Shown in pieces: positions 8,330 to 16,980 of a stretch of 64,000 bases of DNA. Position numbers and translations under genes: made by a program. Origin of the DNA: CAIWHR01 sp963809965 (GTDB lineage: Bacteria > Pseudomonadota > Gammaproteobacteria > Burkholderiales > Casimicrobiaceae); assembly GCA_963809965.1 (NCBI GenBank), contig CAWELU010000023.1, forward strand, positions 62,001 through 126,000. The letters run 5' to 3'. The notes under the pieces are model-generated. The model saw only the letters and a list, made by a program, of their open reading frames with translations. It was not told the origin of the DNA and did no database searches. Within the stretch, counting starts at the first letter, position 1. Every line of letters begins with the position of its first letter.

Positions 8330-10051
8330 ATGATGAGAGTTGAAACCGCGCTGGTCGTCGACGATTCGAAGGTTGTGCAGTTCAAATTGAGGCGAATGCT
8401 CGAGGCGCGTGGCTTGGAGGTCGACGTAGTGGGTTCCGGCCACGAGTCGCTCGACTACCTAAAGATCAATCTGCCGGACGTCATCTTCATGGACTTCATG
8501 ATGGCCGACATGGACGGATACGAGGTCACCGGCATGATCACGGCGAACCCGGAGACGTCGGCAATTCCAGTAATCATATGCACCGGACATGACACGCCTC
8601 AGGACCGGGAACGGGCGCGCAACAGCCGCGCGCGAGGCTTTGTGACCAAACCCATCGATGACGCTACGCTGGACGCGCTCCTGGTCCAGTTGCGGCAAGG
8701 AGTCGCCGCCATCGCGCCGGTCGCTGCCCCCACGCCGGTGGCCGCCACAACGCCGGTCGCTACCCCCGCCCCGATCCGCGTATCGGAAGTCCCCGCAACC
8801 GAGGACATCGCTCGTATCGTGGAGCGTACCGCGCGCGAAGTCGTGGAAAGACTCGTACGTGAAGCAACCGCCGCTCTGTCCGCCGGGTCCGAGCAGGCGT
8901 CGCGTCGCGTTGCGCAGGCGGTAGCCAGCGAGGTCATGCACGATGCATTGGCTTCCTGGCGGAAGGAGGTTGCGAACACCAATGAACGTGCCGAGCTCGC
9001 AGCCATCACGGCGGCGACAGGTGTCGCCCGCGAGATTGCCCAACAAGCACGCGACGAAACCGATGTAGCGCGTCGGTCCAATGAAAGTGCCTACAACGAG
9101 AAACTGCGGGAGACATTGGCCTCAGTCCAGCCGATCGCCGAGCGTGCCGCGCGCGAGACACTGCAATCGGCCAAGGCAGCGATGGAAGAAGCGTCACGCG
9201 AGGTTCTGGCGTCGGCAAGCGCCGATCTGCAGGAGGGCGTCCGGATCGCCGCCGAAGCTGCGGCGAAGCCTGCGGCAGAAACGGCGGCGCGCGCGGTGTC
9301 GGAACATCTGGTGCGCGTCTCGCTTGCCGCTGCCCGCGAAGACGAAGCGCTAATGCGCAGTGATGTGGCGCAAGCTGCGACCGCGGCCGCGCAGCGGGCT
9401 GCGCGCGAGATGGCGGAGCAGGCCATCCGCGAGGCAGAGGTCGCACGCCAGATTGCCGCGGCAGCCGCGGACGAGAAACTTCAGGAGAAATTGGCCACTG
9501 TCCAGCCGACCGCCGAACGTGCCGCGCGCGAGGCACTGGAATCGGCTAGGGCGGCGATGGAGGAGGCGTCACGCGACGTCCTGGAGTCGGTCAAGGTGGC
9601 GATGGAAGAAGCGTCGCACCAGGTTCTGGCGTCGGCACGCGCCGGTCTCCAGGAGAGCATCCGGATCGCGGCCGAAGCTGCGGCGAGGCCCGCCGCCGAG
9701 ACGGTGGGACGCGCTGTCGCCGAACAGCTTCTGCAGGTCTCGCTTGCCGCAGCGCGCGAAGACGAAGCCGCCTCGCGCCGCCAGCTGGAAGAGCGCGCCA
9801 TTGTCGTGGCGGAGCGCGTCGGCCGCGAATTGGTAAAGCTGGCGTTCGATGCTGCCACGGCGAAAGGGCAACCCGCGGCCGGCGAAAGCGAAGTCTCCGA
9901 AGGGAAGACGTCCGACCAAACGGCGATGACGGCAAGCGCAACGACGGAGCGGCCGGTGCGCACTGCCTGGGCCGCAACGCCGGGGCTTCTGCCTTGGCTC
10001 GCCGCAGTGACGCTGGGTGTGCTCTATCTGTTGATGAGGAATTATTTCTAG
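8330..10051 (+). CDS. Receiver-domain protein with long repetitive coiled coil and C-terminal membrane anchor
   Basis: The product has 573 residues, preceded by GAAGGGG. Residues 1-120 are a complete receiver domain: acidic pair D11/D12, phospho-acceptor D55 in IFMDFMM, T85 in ICTGHD and K107 in FVTKP. A proline/alanine linker follows (VAAPTPVAATTPVATPAP). Residues ~160-535 are Ala/Glu/Arg-rich helix with two long imperfect repeats. The protein ends in one hydrophobic helix (LPWLAAVTLGVLYLLM) and RNYF, so it is probably tail-anchored in the inner membrane with the receiver in the cytosol. No histidine kinase is adjacent. It has no DNA-binding or enzymatic output domain, so phosphorylation may change the coiled coil or its partners (inference). 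I do not recognise a named family for the full architecture. Confidence 0.88.
   Translation: MMRVETALVVDDSKVVQFKLRRMLEARGLEVDVVGSGHESLDYLKINLPDVIFMDFMMADMDGYEVTGMITANPETSAIPVIICTGHDTPQDRERARNSRARGFVTKPIDDATLDALLVQLRQGVAAIAPVAAPTPVAATTPVATPAPIRVSEVPATEDIARIVERTAREVVERLVREATAALSAGSEQASRRVAQAVASEVMHDALASWRKEVANTNERAELAAITAATGVAREIAQQARDETDVARRSNESAYNEKLRETLASVQPIAERAARETLQSAKAAMEEASREVLASASADLQEGVRIAAEAAAKPAAETAARAVSEHLVRVSLAAAREDEALMRSDVAQAATAAAQRAAREMAEQAIREAEVARQIAAAAADEKLQEKLATVQPTAERAAREALESARAAMEEASRDVLESVKVAMEEASHQVLASARAGLQESIRIAAEAAARPAAETVGRAVAEQLLQVSLAAAREDEAASRRQLEERAIVVAERVGRELVKLAFDAATAKGQPAAGESEVSEGKTSDQTAMTASATTERPVRTAWAATPGLLPWLAAVTLGVLYLLMRNYF
9095..9769 (+). repeat. Two long coding repeats within the receiver/coiled-coil gene
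   Basis: Copy 1 begins at NEKLRETLASVQP (about 9095) and ends at LAAAREDEA (about 9349). Copy 2 begins at DEKLQEKLATVQP (9470) and ends at the same LAAAREDEA (about 9769). Both share AERAARE.L.SA.AAMEEAS and IRIAAEAAA.PAAET. Copy 2 is longer by about 16 residues because the AAMEEASRDVLESVKV unit is itself duplicated. The spacing suggests coiled-coil growth by duplication. Confidence 0.75.
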
Positions 10052-10108
10052 CGTGCAACGATCCCGCAGTGTCCAACATTCAGCCGAGGCGTGCGATAGA
10101 CTGGTGGC

Positions 10109-10412
10109 ATGGGTTCCGCGCCACCTTTGCTGTCGTTTCTGCTGATGATCGCGGCTGGTTGGGTTCATCGCCATCAACTGATCGTCATCGAATTCCTTCA
10201 GGCCGAGAATCGGCTACTCAGAGACCGGCTGCGCGGAAAGCGTATCCGGTTCACCGACGCAGAGCGAGCCCTGCTCGCGAAAAGCCAAGGCAGTGGGACG
10301 CAAGGCTCTGCTGGAACTGGAGACGAACGTTTCTCCGGATGCTCTGCTGCGCTGGCATCGACGGCTGATCGCCGAGAAGTGGAATTTCGTGCACCGGCGC
10401 GGGCCTGGGCAA
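10109..10412 (+). pseudogene. Integrase-type (rve) transposase remnant 1, N-terminal part
   Basis: The frame reads LSFLLMIAAGWVHRH, then LQAENRLLRDRLRGKRIRFT and DAERALLAK, then shifts frame near 10290 into GRKALLELETNVSPDALLRW and HRRLIAEKWNFVHRRGPG. This is the N-terminal module of an integrase-core transposase that also occurs at 15.8 kb. The catalytic domain is absent: similarity stops at about 10412, shortly before the end of the old-yellow-enzyme gene on the opposite strand. Confidence 0.75.
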
Positions 10413-10493
10413 CGCACCCAGCTTCGGGATTCGGCGCGGAGTCGCGAACAACGTGGCCACACCGACGACGAAGCGACAGGGCGACCGCATTAT

Positions 10494-11855
10494 TCAAGCG
10501 GGGTCGGGCTGGTTGAAGCGGAGAATCTGCTCCTGCATTTCCTTGTCGCTGCCGAATCGATCGCGGTTGTAACAGCCGAGCGGACCCGTGATCGTCCTGC
10601 CCACGCACTTGTTGCAGTGGGTGCAGCGCTTCGCGGGGTCCGGGCCGTTGCGGCCGGCTCGGTACAGATCGAGCAGGTCGAGATTCGCGATCAACGCCCG
10701 CGCCATCGACACCATGTCGCAGCGTCCGGAGTCGAGTGCGCCCTCGATGAAGTCCCTGTCCTGGAATCCTCCGTTCGCGATCACCGGCAGCCCGATCGCT
10801 TCCTTGAACGTCTCGGCCGCATCGAGGTTGATTCCCTGCTCGTATTTCCAGCCGATGTTGAGCAGCCATCGCCCGAAGGAGGCGGGCACCGCGTTCACCA
10901 GTGTGGACCTCACCGCCGCCTTGCGGCTCAAATGCCGCGTGGAATTGAAGAACATCTTGATCTCGTCGAAGGGGAACGGCCCCGGTACGTCGCGCGGGTT
11001 CGGAAACCCGTAGCCGGCGACGACGTGCAGATAATCCACGCCGAGCGCGCGGAGCCGCTTCGCGTAGTCGAGCATCTGCTGCTCGTCGTTGCCCGCCCAC
11101 CGCTCCCGCGTGAGCGGCCAGGGCAGGCGCAACAGCGAAAGCACGGGCGGAGCGTAGTTGAGGTCCGCCGCCGACAGCCGGACGCCGAAAAGGAAATCCG
11201 GACCAATCCGTTCGCGGATCGCGTCGACGATTCTCTGCAGGAACAGGAACCGTCGCTCCGCAGTTCCGCCCCACTGGTCGTCGCGACGATTGATGCCGGG
11301 ATTCAGGAACTGGTGAATCAGGTATCCCTTGGTCGCCGTCACCTCCAATCCGTCTGCACCGGTGTCTCGAACGCGCGCGGCGGCCGACGCGAAGTCGCCG
11401 ATCGCCTGCTCTATCTCGGCGCCGGACATCATCGTGCGCGTGTTGTTATACCCGAAACCCAAATCAAAACCGGATGAGGAGGACTTGGCGTCCTGGCTCT
11501 CCGGAAAAAGACTCGTGTAGGTCGTGTAGCCTGGATCGCCGATCTGCACGATGTACCTGCAGTCCGGCTGGTCCTGCCTGATCCCCGCGATGAACTTCTT
11601 GAGATAGGGAACGAATTTCTGCTCCGCGATGGAAGGGTATTGCAGCGGCGACAGGCGATCCTTGTTGACGTGGAACGTCGTCGAGATCACACCGGCGACG
11701 CCGGCGTCGGCGAAGCGCTTCTCGAAGTTCTTCCAGACGTCGGTCACGGTGCCGTCGTAGTTCGACATGCGGCCGCCGACCGAGGACCGGAGAATCCGGT
11801 TCTTGAACGCGACGTTGTTGATCTTGAACGGCGTGAAGATGATGCTGTCGGTCAT
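10494..11855 (-). CDS. Old yellow enzyme family NADH:flavin oxidoreductase with Fe-S type cysteines
   Basis: The product has 453 residues. It starts MTDSIIFTPFKINNVAFKNR, the canonical FMN-barrel opening of the OYE / 2,4-dienoyl-CoA reductase family. The motif GYLIHQFLNPGINRRDDQWG corresponds to the barrel strand with active-site residues and the usual N.R.D.WGG. Near the C-terminus KRCTHCNKCVGR plus GPLGCYN gives the C-x2-C-x2-C...C arrangement of family members that hold a 4Fe-4S cluster between the barrel and a second flavin domain. Here the protein stops right after it, without the FAD/NAD domain of 2,4-dienoyl-CoA reductase. The reaction would be reduction of an activated C=C bond; the substrate is unknown. 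It lies 25 bases downstream of nothing on its strand, so it is probably its own unit. Confidence 0.88.
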   Translation of the reverse strand: MTDSIIFTPFKINNVAFKNRILRSSVGGRMSNYDGTVTDVWKNFEKRFADAGVAGVISTTFHVNKDRLSPLQYPSIAEQKFVPYLKKFIAGIRQDQPDCRYIVQIGDPGYTTYTSLFPESQDAKSSSSGFDLGFGYNNTRTMMSGAEIEQAIGDFASAAARVRDTGADGLEVTATKGYLIHQFLNPGINRRDDQWGGTAERRFLFLQRIVDAIRERIGPDFLFGVRLSAADLNYAPPVLSLLRLPWPLTRERWAGNDEQQMLDYAKRLRALGVDYLHVVAGYGFPNPRDVPGPFPFDEIKMFFNSTRHLSRKAAVRSTLVNAVPASFGRWLLNIGWKYEQGINLDAAETFKEAIGLPVIANGGFQDRDFIEGALDSGRCDMVSMARALIANLDLLDLYRAGRNGPDPAKRCTHCNKCVGRTITGPLGCYNRDRFGSDKEMQEQILRFNQPDPA

Positions 11856-11880
11856 GTCAGTTCCGAAGTTTCATCCTGGG

Positions 11881-14800
11881 CTACCTTTGCGCGGCAGTGC
11901 GGATGTCGGCGGTGTCGAAGCCTTCCGTGAACCAGCCGCGGGCTTCGCGCACCAGAGCGTGCGCGAGTTCCGCCTTGCCCTCGCGATCGAGCAGCCGCGC
12001 GAGGCTGATCGCCGCCCGCAGCTCGAGCGACTTCGCGGACTGTCGCCGTGCGACCTCGATGGCGCGTTGGAAGCAGGATTCCGCCTCGCGGACGCCGGCA
12101 GGAGACGACGAGACCAGGAGCTCGCCTTTCAGGCGAAACAGCTCAGCCTCCCAATGCCGTTCGCCGTTGCGCTCCACGGCCTCGAACGCCCTCCCAAGTG
12201 CCCCCATCGCATCCCCGGCACGGCCCATCCGCGTGTGGGCTTCGACCGCGAACGACAACGCCCAGGGCAGTCCCACGCCCGCCTCCTGCGCCTCGAACTC
12301 GGCGAACGCGCGGCCGATCTGCTCGAGCCCCGCGTCGCAACGATCACGCGCGATCAGCGCCTGTCCCTGCAGGACACGGGCAACGCTGTCGAGGTAACGC
12401 AGCCTGTGCGTGGAGGTGACCGCCATCAACTCGTCGAGCATCGGGCGGACGGCGTCGTGCTGTCCGCACGAGGCTCGCGTGGTGCACGCGAAGAACAGCG
12501 CCATCGCCACCGCGAAGGGCTGCGCAAGCTCGCGCGCGGTCTCGAGCGCCTTTTCGCTGGTGGCCACGGCCTGGTCCGGATATCCGAGCAGCCACAACAC
12601 CCAGCTCAGGTGGCATAGCGCGTTGACCCCGGGATCGATCTGCAGCGCGAGCGTCTTGGCCCGCTGCTCGCTCGGATCGTAGAGCGAATAGGCTTCCTCG
12701 AGCTCGCGCCGTGCTGTTGCGAACTCGCCCTGCCAGAATGTGACGCATCCTTGCATCCAGTGCCCGAGCATGCGCGAGCTCGAGTCGTTCATTTGCCGGC
12801 CCGCGAGGGCGACCTGCTCGCCTTGGTCGCGCGCGAGCGGAAGCGCCCCGCGCGCGTAGTAGCAGGAAAAAAGTCCGCGGCGCACATCGATCAGGCCTCG
12901 CGCGTCCTCGAACTTCAGACACAATTCCTGCGCGCGAAGGAAGCTTCGTTCCGCCTCCGACGAGGCAAACCCGCGGACGGCGCGGGCGGCCGCGCCGCGC
13001 AGGACCTCGAGCGCGAGCTCGAGCCGGTCGCGCTCGGGTCCAGGCGCCACGCCGGTCAGATTTTCCAATCCCTTGCTTGCGTGGCCGAGCGCTTCGAGGT
13101 CCGCGGAGCGGTCGATCGCCCGGCGCGCCGCCGCCGCCCAGTACTTGGCAGCCGGCAGCGATCGTCCGGCCTCGGTGTAGTGGTGCGCGACAACCTCCGG
13201 CTCGACACGAAGCCGCTCGGGATAGCTCGCCTCCAGCGTCCGTGCGATGCGCTCGTGGATCTCCTCGCGCGCGTTGCGGACGAGGCTTGCGTAGGCCGCG
13301 TCCCGCACCAGCGCGTGCTTGAACACGAACGCCGTTCCGGGCACCTCGCCGCGGTCGTACAGGATCGCGGAGGACGTCAGCGTCGCGAGAGCGCCGCGCA
13401 ATGCGGGGCCCTCCAGCGACGAGACGGCGGCGAGCAGGTCGCCTGAGAACTCGTGCCCGATGACAGCGCCGGTCTGCGCGACTTCCTTTGCCGATCCCAA
13501 TTGATCGAGACGCGCCATCAGGGAATCCTGGAGCGTCGACGGTATGTTCGACCGCGGCTCGCGGGCGGACGCGGCGCTCCGGCGCGGAGACTGCGACGTG
13601 TCCAGCGTGCGGGTCAGCTCCTCGATGAACAGCGGCACGCCATCGGTCCTGGCCACGATCGCCTCGAGAAGCTCGCCCGGGATCCGTTTACGCTTGAAGA
13701 TCTGCCGCACCATGGCCGCGGAGTGGCGGCGATCCAGCCGCTCGAGGTGCAGCGCCATGACGTGCGGCAGGCCTGCCCAGGAGTAGTCCGCCACAGTCCT
13801 CGACGTGATGATCATGAGGACCGGCATGCTCCGGATCCGGTCGGCAACGACATCGAGGAACTCCGTCGACGTCGGATCGATCCAGTGTGCATCCTCGAAC
13901 AGCACGAGCACCGGCGATTGCGCGGCCATCGAGCGCAACCGCGCGAGCAGCGCGTGAAGCGTCTTCTCCTTCTGTCGCTCGGCACTCAATTGCAGGGGCG
14001 GATAGCGCGCGCCCGAAGGCACCGAAAGCAGCGCAGCGAGGAGCGACACCGATTCGTTGTCATGAGCCCCGAACTTTGACAGCAGCTTCTCGAGCTTGTC
14101 GAGCCTTTGCTCGGACGTGTCGCGGCGCGCGAATTCCGCCGCATGCTCGAGCTGCTGTATGAAGGGGTGCAGCGCGCTGTTGGTGTGATAGGGGGAGCAC
14201 TGATACATGAGTCGCGCGTGCGGTACGCCGGACAGGCGTTCGCTCAGGCTTTCCGCCACCCGGGACTTGCCGATGCCGGCTTCGCCCGAGAGCAATACGA
14301 TCCGTCCCTCGCCCGCGCTCGCGCACTGCCAGGCAGTTAGCAGACCTTCGATCTCGGCCTCTCGGCCCACGAACGGCGTCAAACGGCGGCCATGCGCCGC
14401 ATCGAACCGGCTTTCCGCTCCGCTTGGGCGAAGCACGCGCCATGAGCGGACTGGCTGGCGATAGCCCTTAAGCTTGCGCATGCCTTGATCGGCGTACTCG
14501 AACAGGCCGCCGGCCAGGTCGCGCGTGGCCTCCGCGACGACCACGCTGTTCGGCTTGGCCAACGCCTGCAGCCGCGCCGCCACGTTCGGCGTCTCGCCGA
14601 CGACGGCGGCCTTGTCCACCGATGCCTCGCCGATCATGTCGCCGACGACGACGAGCCCGGTCGCGATCCCGATGCGCACGGAAAGCCGCGTTCCGTGATT
14701 TTCGTCGGCTTCCGATTGCTCCAGGGTCCTGACGATCTCAAGACCCGCATCGATCGCGCGCGCCGCATCGTTTTCATGCGCCCGCGGATAGCCGAAATAC

Positions 14801-15153
14801 ACAAGCATCCCGTCGCCCAAGTAGCGGGCGACGAAGCCCTCGTAGCGGGCAATCACTTGCGATGTCCATTGCTGGTAGCGGCCGATAATGTCCCGCAGGT
14901 CTTCCGGGTCGAGTCGATGCGCGAGGGCCGTCGACCCCACGAGGTCGCAGAACATCACGGTGAGCTGGCGGCGCTCGACACCTCGCACCGCACGCCCGTC
15001 GCCGGCGAGCGCCCTGCCGCAGCCGCCGCAGAAACGGTCGAGCGGCGCGTTGACGAAGGCGCATTCGCCGCATTGGACGGGCAGCGGCGCCCCGCACTCG
15101 GCGCAATAGCGCCGGCCGTCCCGATTCTCGGTCCGACACCGCGTGCAGTTCAT
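11881..15153 (-). CDS. Class III adenylate/guanylate cyclase fused to AAA/NACHT-like ATPase and TPR domain
   Basis: The product has about 1090 residues from the ATG at 15153, which has GGCGG upstream; an in-frame ATG at 15171 is an alternative. Order of domains: double zinc ribbon (CTRCRTE...CAECG, QCGECAF...CGGCG); cyclase catalytic domain at ~62-235 with metal-binding aspartates D70 (FCDLVGST) and D114 (YLGDGMLVYFG) and the VGETPNVAARLQAL segment; orphan-type ATPase with Walker A (LLSGEAGIGKSR, ~290-298) and a Walker B-like LVLFEDAHW; then a long TPR-like C-terminus. Cytosolic regulators of this build resemble AfsR/MalT-type STAND ATPases joined to a cyclase. The reaction would be ATP (or GTP) to cyclic nucleotide. 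The trigger is unknown. Confidence 0.92.
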   Translation of the reverse strand: MNCTRCRTENRDGRRYCAECGAPLPVQCGECAFVNAPLDRFCGGCGRALAGDGRAVRGVERRQLTVMFCDLVGSTALAHRLDPEDLRDIIGRYQQWTSQVIARYEGFVARYLGDGMLVYFGYPRAHENDAARAIDAGLEIVRTLEQSEADENHGTRLSVRIGIATGLVVVGDMIGEASVDKAAVVGETPNVAARLQALAKPNSVVVAEATRDLAGGLFEYADQGMRKLKGYRQPVRSWRVLRPSGAESRFDAAHGRRLTPFVGREAEIEGLLTAWQCASAGEGRIVLLSGEAGIGKSRVAESLSERLSGVPHARLMYQCSPYHTNSALHPFIQQLEHAAEFARRDTSEQRLDKLEKLLSKFGAHDNESVSLLAALLSVPSGARYPPLQLSAERQKEKTLHALLARLRSMAAQSPVLVLFEDAHWIDPTSTEFLDVVADRIRSMPVLMIITSRTVADYSWAGLPHVMALHLERLDRRHSAAMVRQIFKRKRIPGELLEAIVARTDGVPLFIEELTRTLDTSQSPRRSAASAREPRSNIPSTLQDSLMARLDQLGSAKEVAQTGAVIGHEFSGDLLAAVSSLEGPALRGALATLTSSAILYDRGEVPGTAFVFKHALVRDAAYASLVRNAREEIHERIARTLEASYPERLRVEPEVVAHHYTEAGRSLPAAKYWAAAARRAIDRSADLEALGHASKGLENLTGVAPGPERDRLELALEVLRGAAARAVRGFASSEAERSFLRAQELCLKFEDARGLIDVRRGLFSCYYARGALPLARDQGEQVALAGRQMNDSSSRMLGHWMQGCVTFWQGEFATARRELEEAYSLYDPSEQRAKTLALQIDPGVNALCHLSWVLWLLGYPDQAVATSEKALETARELAQPFAVAMALFFACTTRASCGQHDAVRPMLDELMAVTSTHRLRYLDSVARVLQGQALIARDRCDAGLEQIGRAFAEFEAQEAGVGLPWALSFAVEAHTRMGRAGDAMGALGRAFEAVERNGERHWEAELFRLKGELLVSSSPAGVREAESCFQRAIEVARRQSAKSLELRAAISLARLLDREGKAELAHALVREARGWFTEGFDTADIRTAAQR

Positions 15154-15298
15154 CGAATCGCCGCCATTCACTTGACGGATCGGTCACGTTTTTGTACCAA
15201 ATCCGATCCCTTGTCAATTCCGCCGCTGCGACGCGCATTTGCGCTCCGGCGGTTGACGGCTTATCTTCTTCTTGTCCGACCGCTCCATGGAGGCGGCC

Positions 15299-15618
15299 AT
15301 GTCGTCTGTCCCCGCAGGCACGGCGCCCCCGGAGCGGCGCCGCGAGCTCGTCAATTTCGGCGGCAACGTGACGTGGCAGGCGCGCTGCTACCGCCCGCGC
15401 AACGAGGAGGAGGTGCTCCAGATTCTCGGGCGGCATCGCTCGGAGCGCGTGCGTGCGATCGGCTCACTGCACTCGTGGAGCGACATCGCCGTCACGCCGG
15501 GCGTCACCCTCGACATGAGCGAGCCTCGACGCCGTGCGGTTCGGCAGGGATGACGGCCGGGCACGTGTCGTGGTCGGTGCCGGGCTGCACGCTCGCCCGA
15601 CTCCTCGAACCTGGAAGG
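15299..15618 (+). pseudogene. Truncated, frameshifted FAD-linked oxidase (aldonolactone-oxidase-like)
   Basis: ATG at 15299 follows AGGCGG. The start (RELVNFGGNVTWQARCYRPR, EEEVLQILGRH, RVRAIGSLHSWSDIAVTPGV) matches the N-terminal FAD-binding region of D-arabinono-1,4-lactone oxidase-like enzymes, including the RA.G..HS..DI motif. After TLDMS the frame moves +1 (ASLDAVRFGRDDGRARVVVG) and then +1 again (PGCTLARLLEPG). The remaining ~350 residues expected are missing; a degraded transposase begins 150 bases on. It is divergent from the cyclase/ATPase gene. Confidence 0.72.
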
Positions 15619-15770
15619 TGATCGCGTGGCAGCGCGAGACGGTGGCGGGAACGGGAATCGCCAAAACAGCGGATCGCGTATGGTTCCAAAACTCATCCGG
15701 TCGTCCACGGTTCCAAGCGATTCGCTGTCACGGTTGACGTTGTGAGGATGAACAGCCAAGATTGGCCTCG

Positions 15771-16757
15771 ATGGCTGCCTCGACAACTCTTCTGCAATTC
15801 CTGCTGATGATAGTCGCCGGTTGGTTGCAGCGGCAACAGGCGGCAACGATCGACTATCTGAAAGCGGAGAACCGCATGCTTCGGACTCGCCTTGGTGGAC
15901 GGCGCATCGTCTTTACTGATGCCGAACGTAGGCAACTGGCTGACAAGGCGAGGGCGCTCGGACGCAAAGCGCTGCACGCGCTTGGTACGAATCGTCACGC
16001 CGGAGACGTTGCTTCGCTGGCACCGCGAGCTGGTGGCGCGGAAGTGGACGTTCGTTGAGAGACGCAGCCCTGGTCGGCCTCGTATTCGGCAAGAACTGGT
16101 TGCGCTGGTGGTGCGCATGGCAACGGAGAATCGGGGTTCGGGGCACACGCGGATCCAAGGGGCCATGGCGAATCTTGGTCACAAGGTGGGCCGGGAGACG
16201 ATAGGCAGGATTCTGCAAGCATGGCGGTCGAGGTGTGGAGTTGGTCCGGGTTAGTGACCTGCCATGTGTTGTTCGTCATGGAACTGGCGACGCGGCGGGT
16301 CTGCATCGCAGGTATCGCGACGCATCCGGAGGGGCAGTGGATGTTGCAGATGGCGAGACGGCTGACCGATACCGTGGACGGGATTCTCCTCGGCAAACGG
16401 TACCTCATCCTGGACCGTGACACGAAGTTCTGCCCGGCGTTCCGCGGCTTCGTGAAGCGAGAAGGCGTCGAAGTGATCCGGCTGCCACCCCGATCTCCTA
16501 ATCGCAATGCCCACGTCGAAGGATGGGTGAGCGGTGTGCGCGACGAATGCCTATCGAGGTTGATTCCGATCGGGCGGGGGATGTTGTGCCGCGCGCTGGG
16601 AGAATATGGTGCGCATTTTCATGAAGAGCGCAATCACCAAGGTCTCTGCAATGTGCTAATCATGCCGGACGCGTCATCGAAGCATCGAGGAGGGCCGGTG
16701 ATTCGTCGTGCTCGGCGTGGAGATTTGTTCAATTACTACGAACGAGCGGCTGCGTAG
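15771..16757 (+). pseudogene. Integrase-type (rve) transposase remnant 2, nearly full length but broken
   Basis: The N-terminal module reads TLLQFLLMIVAGWLQRQQ and KAENRMLRTRLGGRRIVFTD. A frameshift near 15985 leads to TPETLLRWHRELVARKWTFV and GRPRIRQELVALVVRMATEN. A second break near 16215 joins RETIGRIL directly to AVEVWSWSGLVTCHVLFVME, so the strand that normally supplies the first catalytic Asp is missing. The second Asp (LILDRDTKF) and the final region (PNRNAHVEGWVSGVRDECLS, HEERNHQGL) remain. At least one frameshift and one internal deletion make it inactive. No terminal inverted repeats were found by eye. Confidence 0.85.
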
Positions 16758-16771
16758 CGGGCGGCAGAGTT

Positions 16772-16864
16772 TTGGAATATTACAGGCTCGCCGAGCAAAT
16801 GGAGAAGCATTTCTTTGGCGGGGGCGTCGGAGTGCCGACCGGCTACGTGCCGCCGACCAAGTAG
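16772..16864 (+). other. Short open tail after the transposase scar, origin unknown
   Basis: A frame with no start near the transposase end reads LEYYRLAEQMEKHFF then GGGVGVPTGYVPPTK and stops at 16862-16864. It looks like the natural C-terminus of a host gene cut by the insertion, but I do not recognise the family and cannot show that it belongs to the FAD-linked oxidase on the other side of the scar. Confidence 0.25.
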
Positions 16865-16980
16865 CGACTTGACGCCGGAAGCGCGCGCTCGAGAACTCGG
16901 CCGGGCGCGGCCGCCTACGGGTCGACGTAGCGAGCGCGGCTCTTGTTCGCGCCGCACCAACAGGCGAGAGTTGGCGAAGG

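Noticed and set aside
10293..11477. Plus-strand 394-codon frame opposite the old-yellow-enzyme gene
   Set aside because: Only its first ~45 codons are meaningful (transposase remnant); the rest is a shadow of the oxidoreductase.
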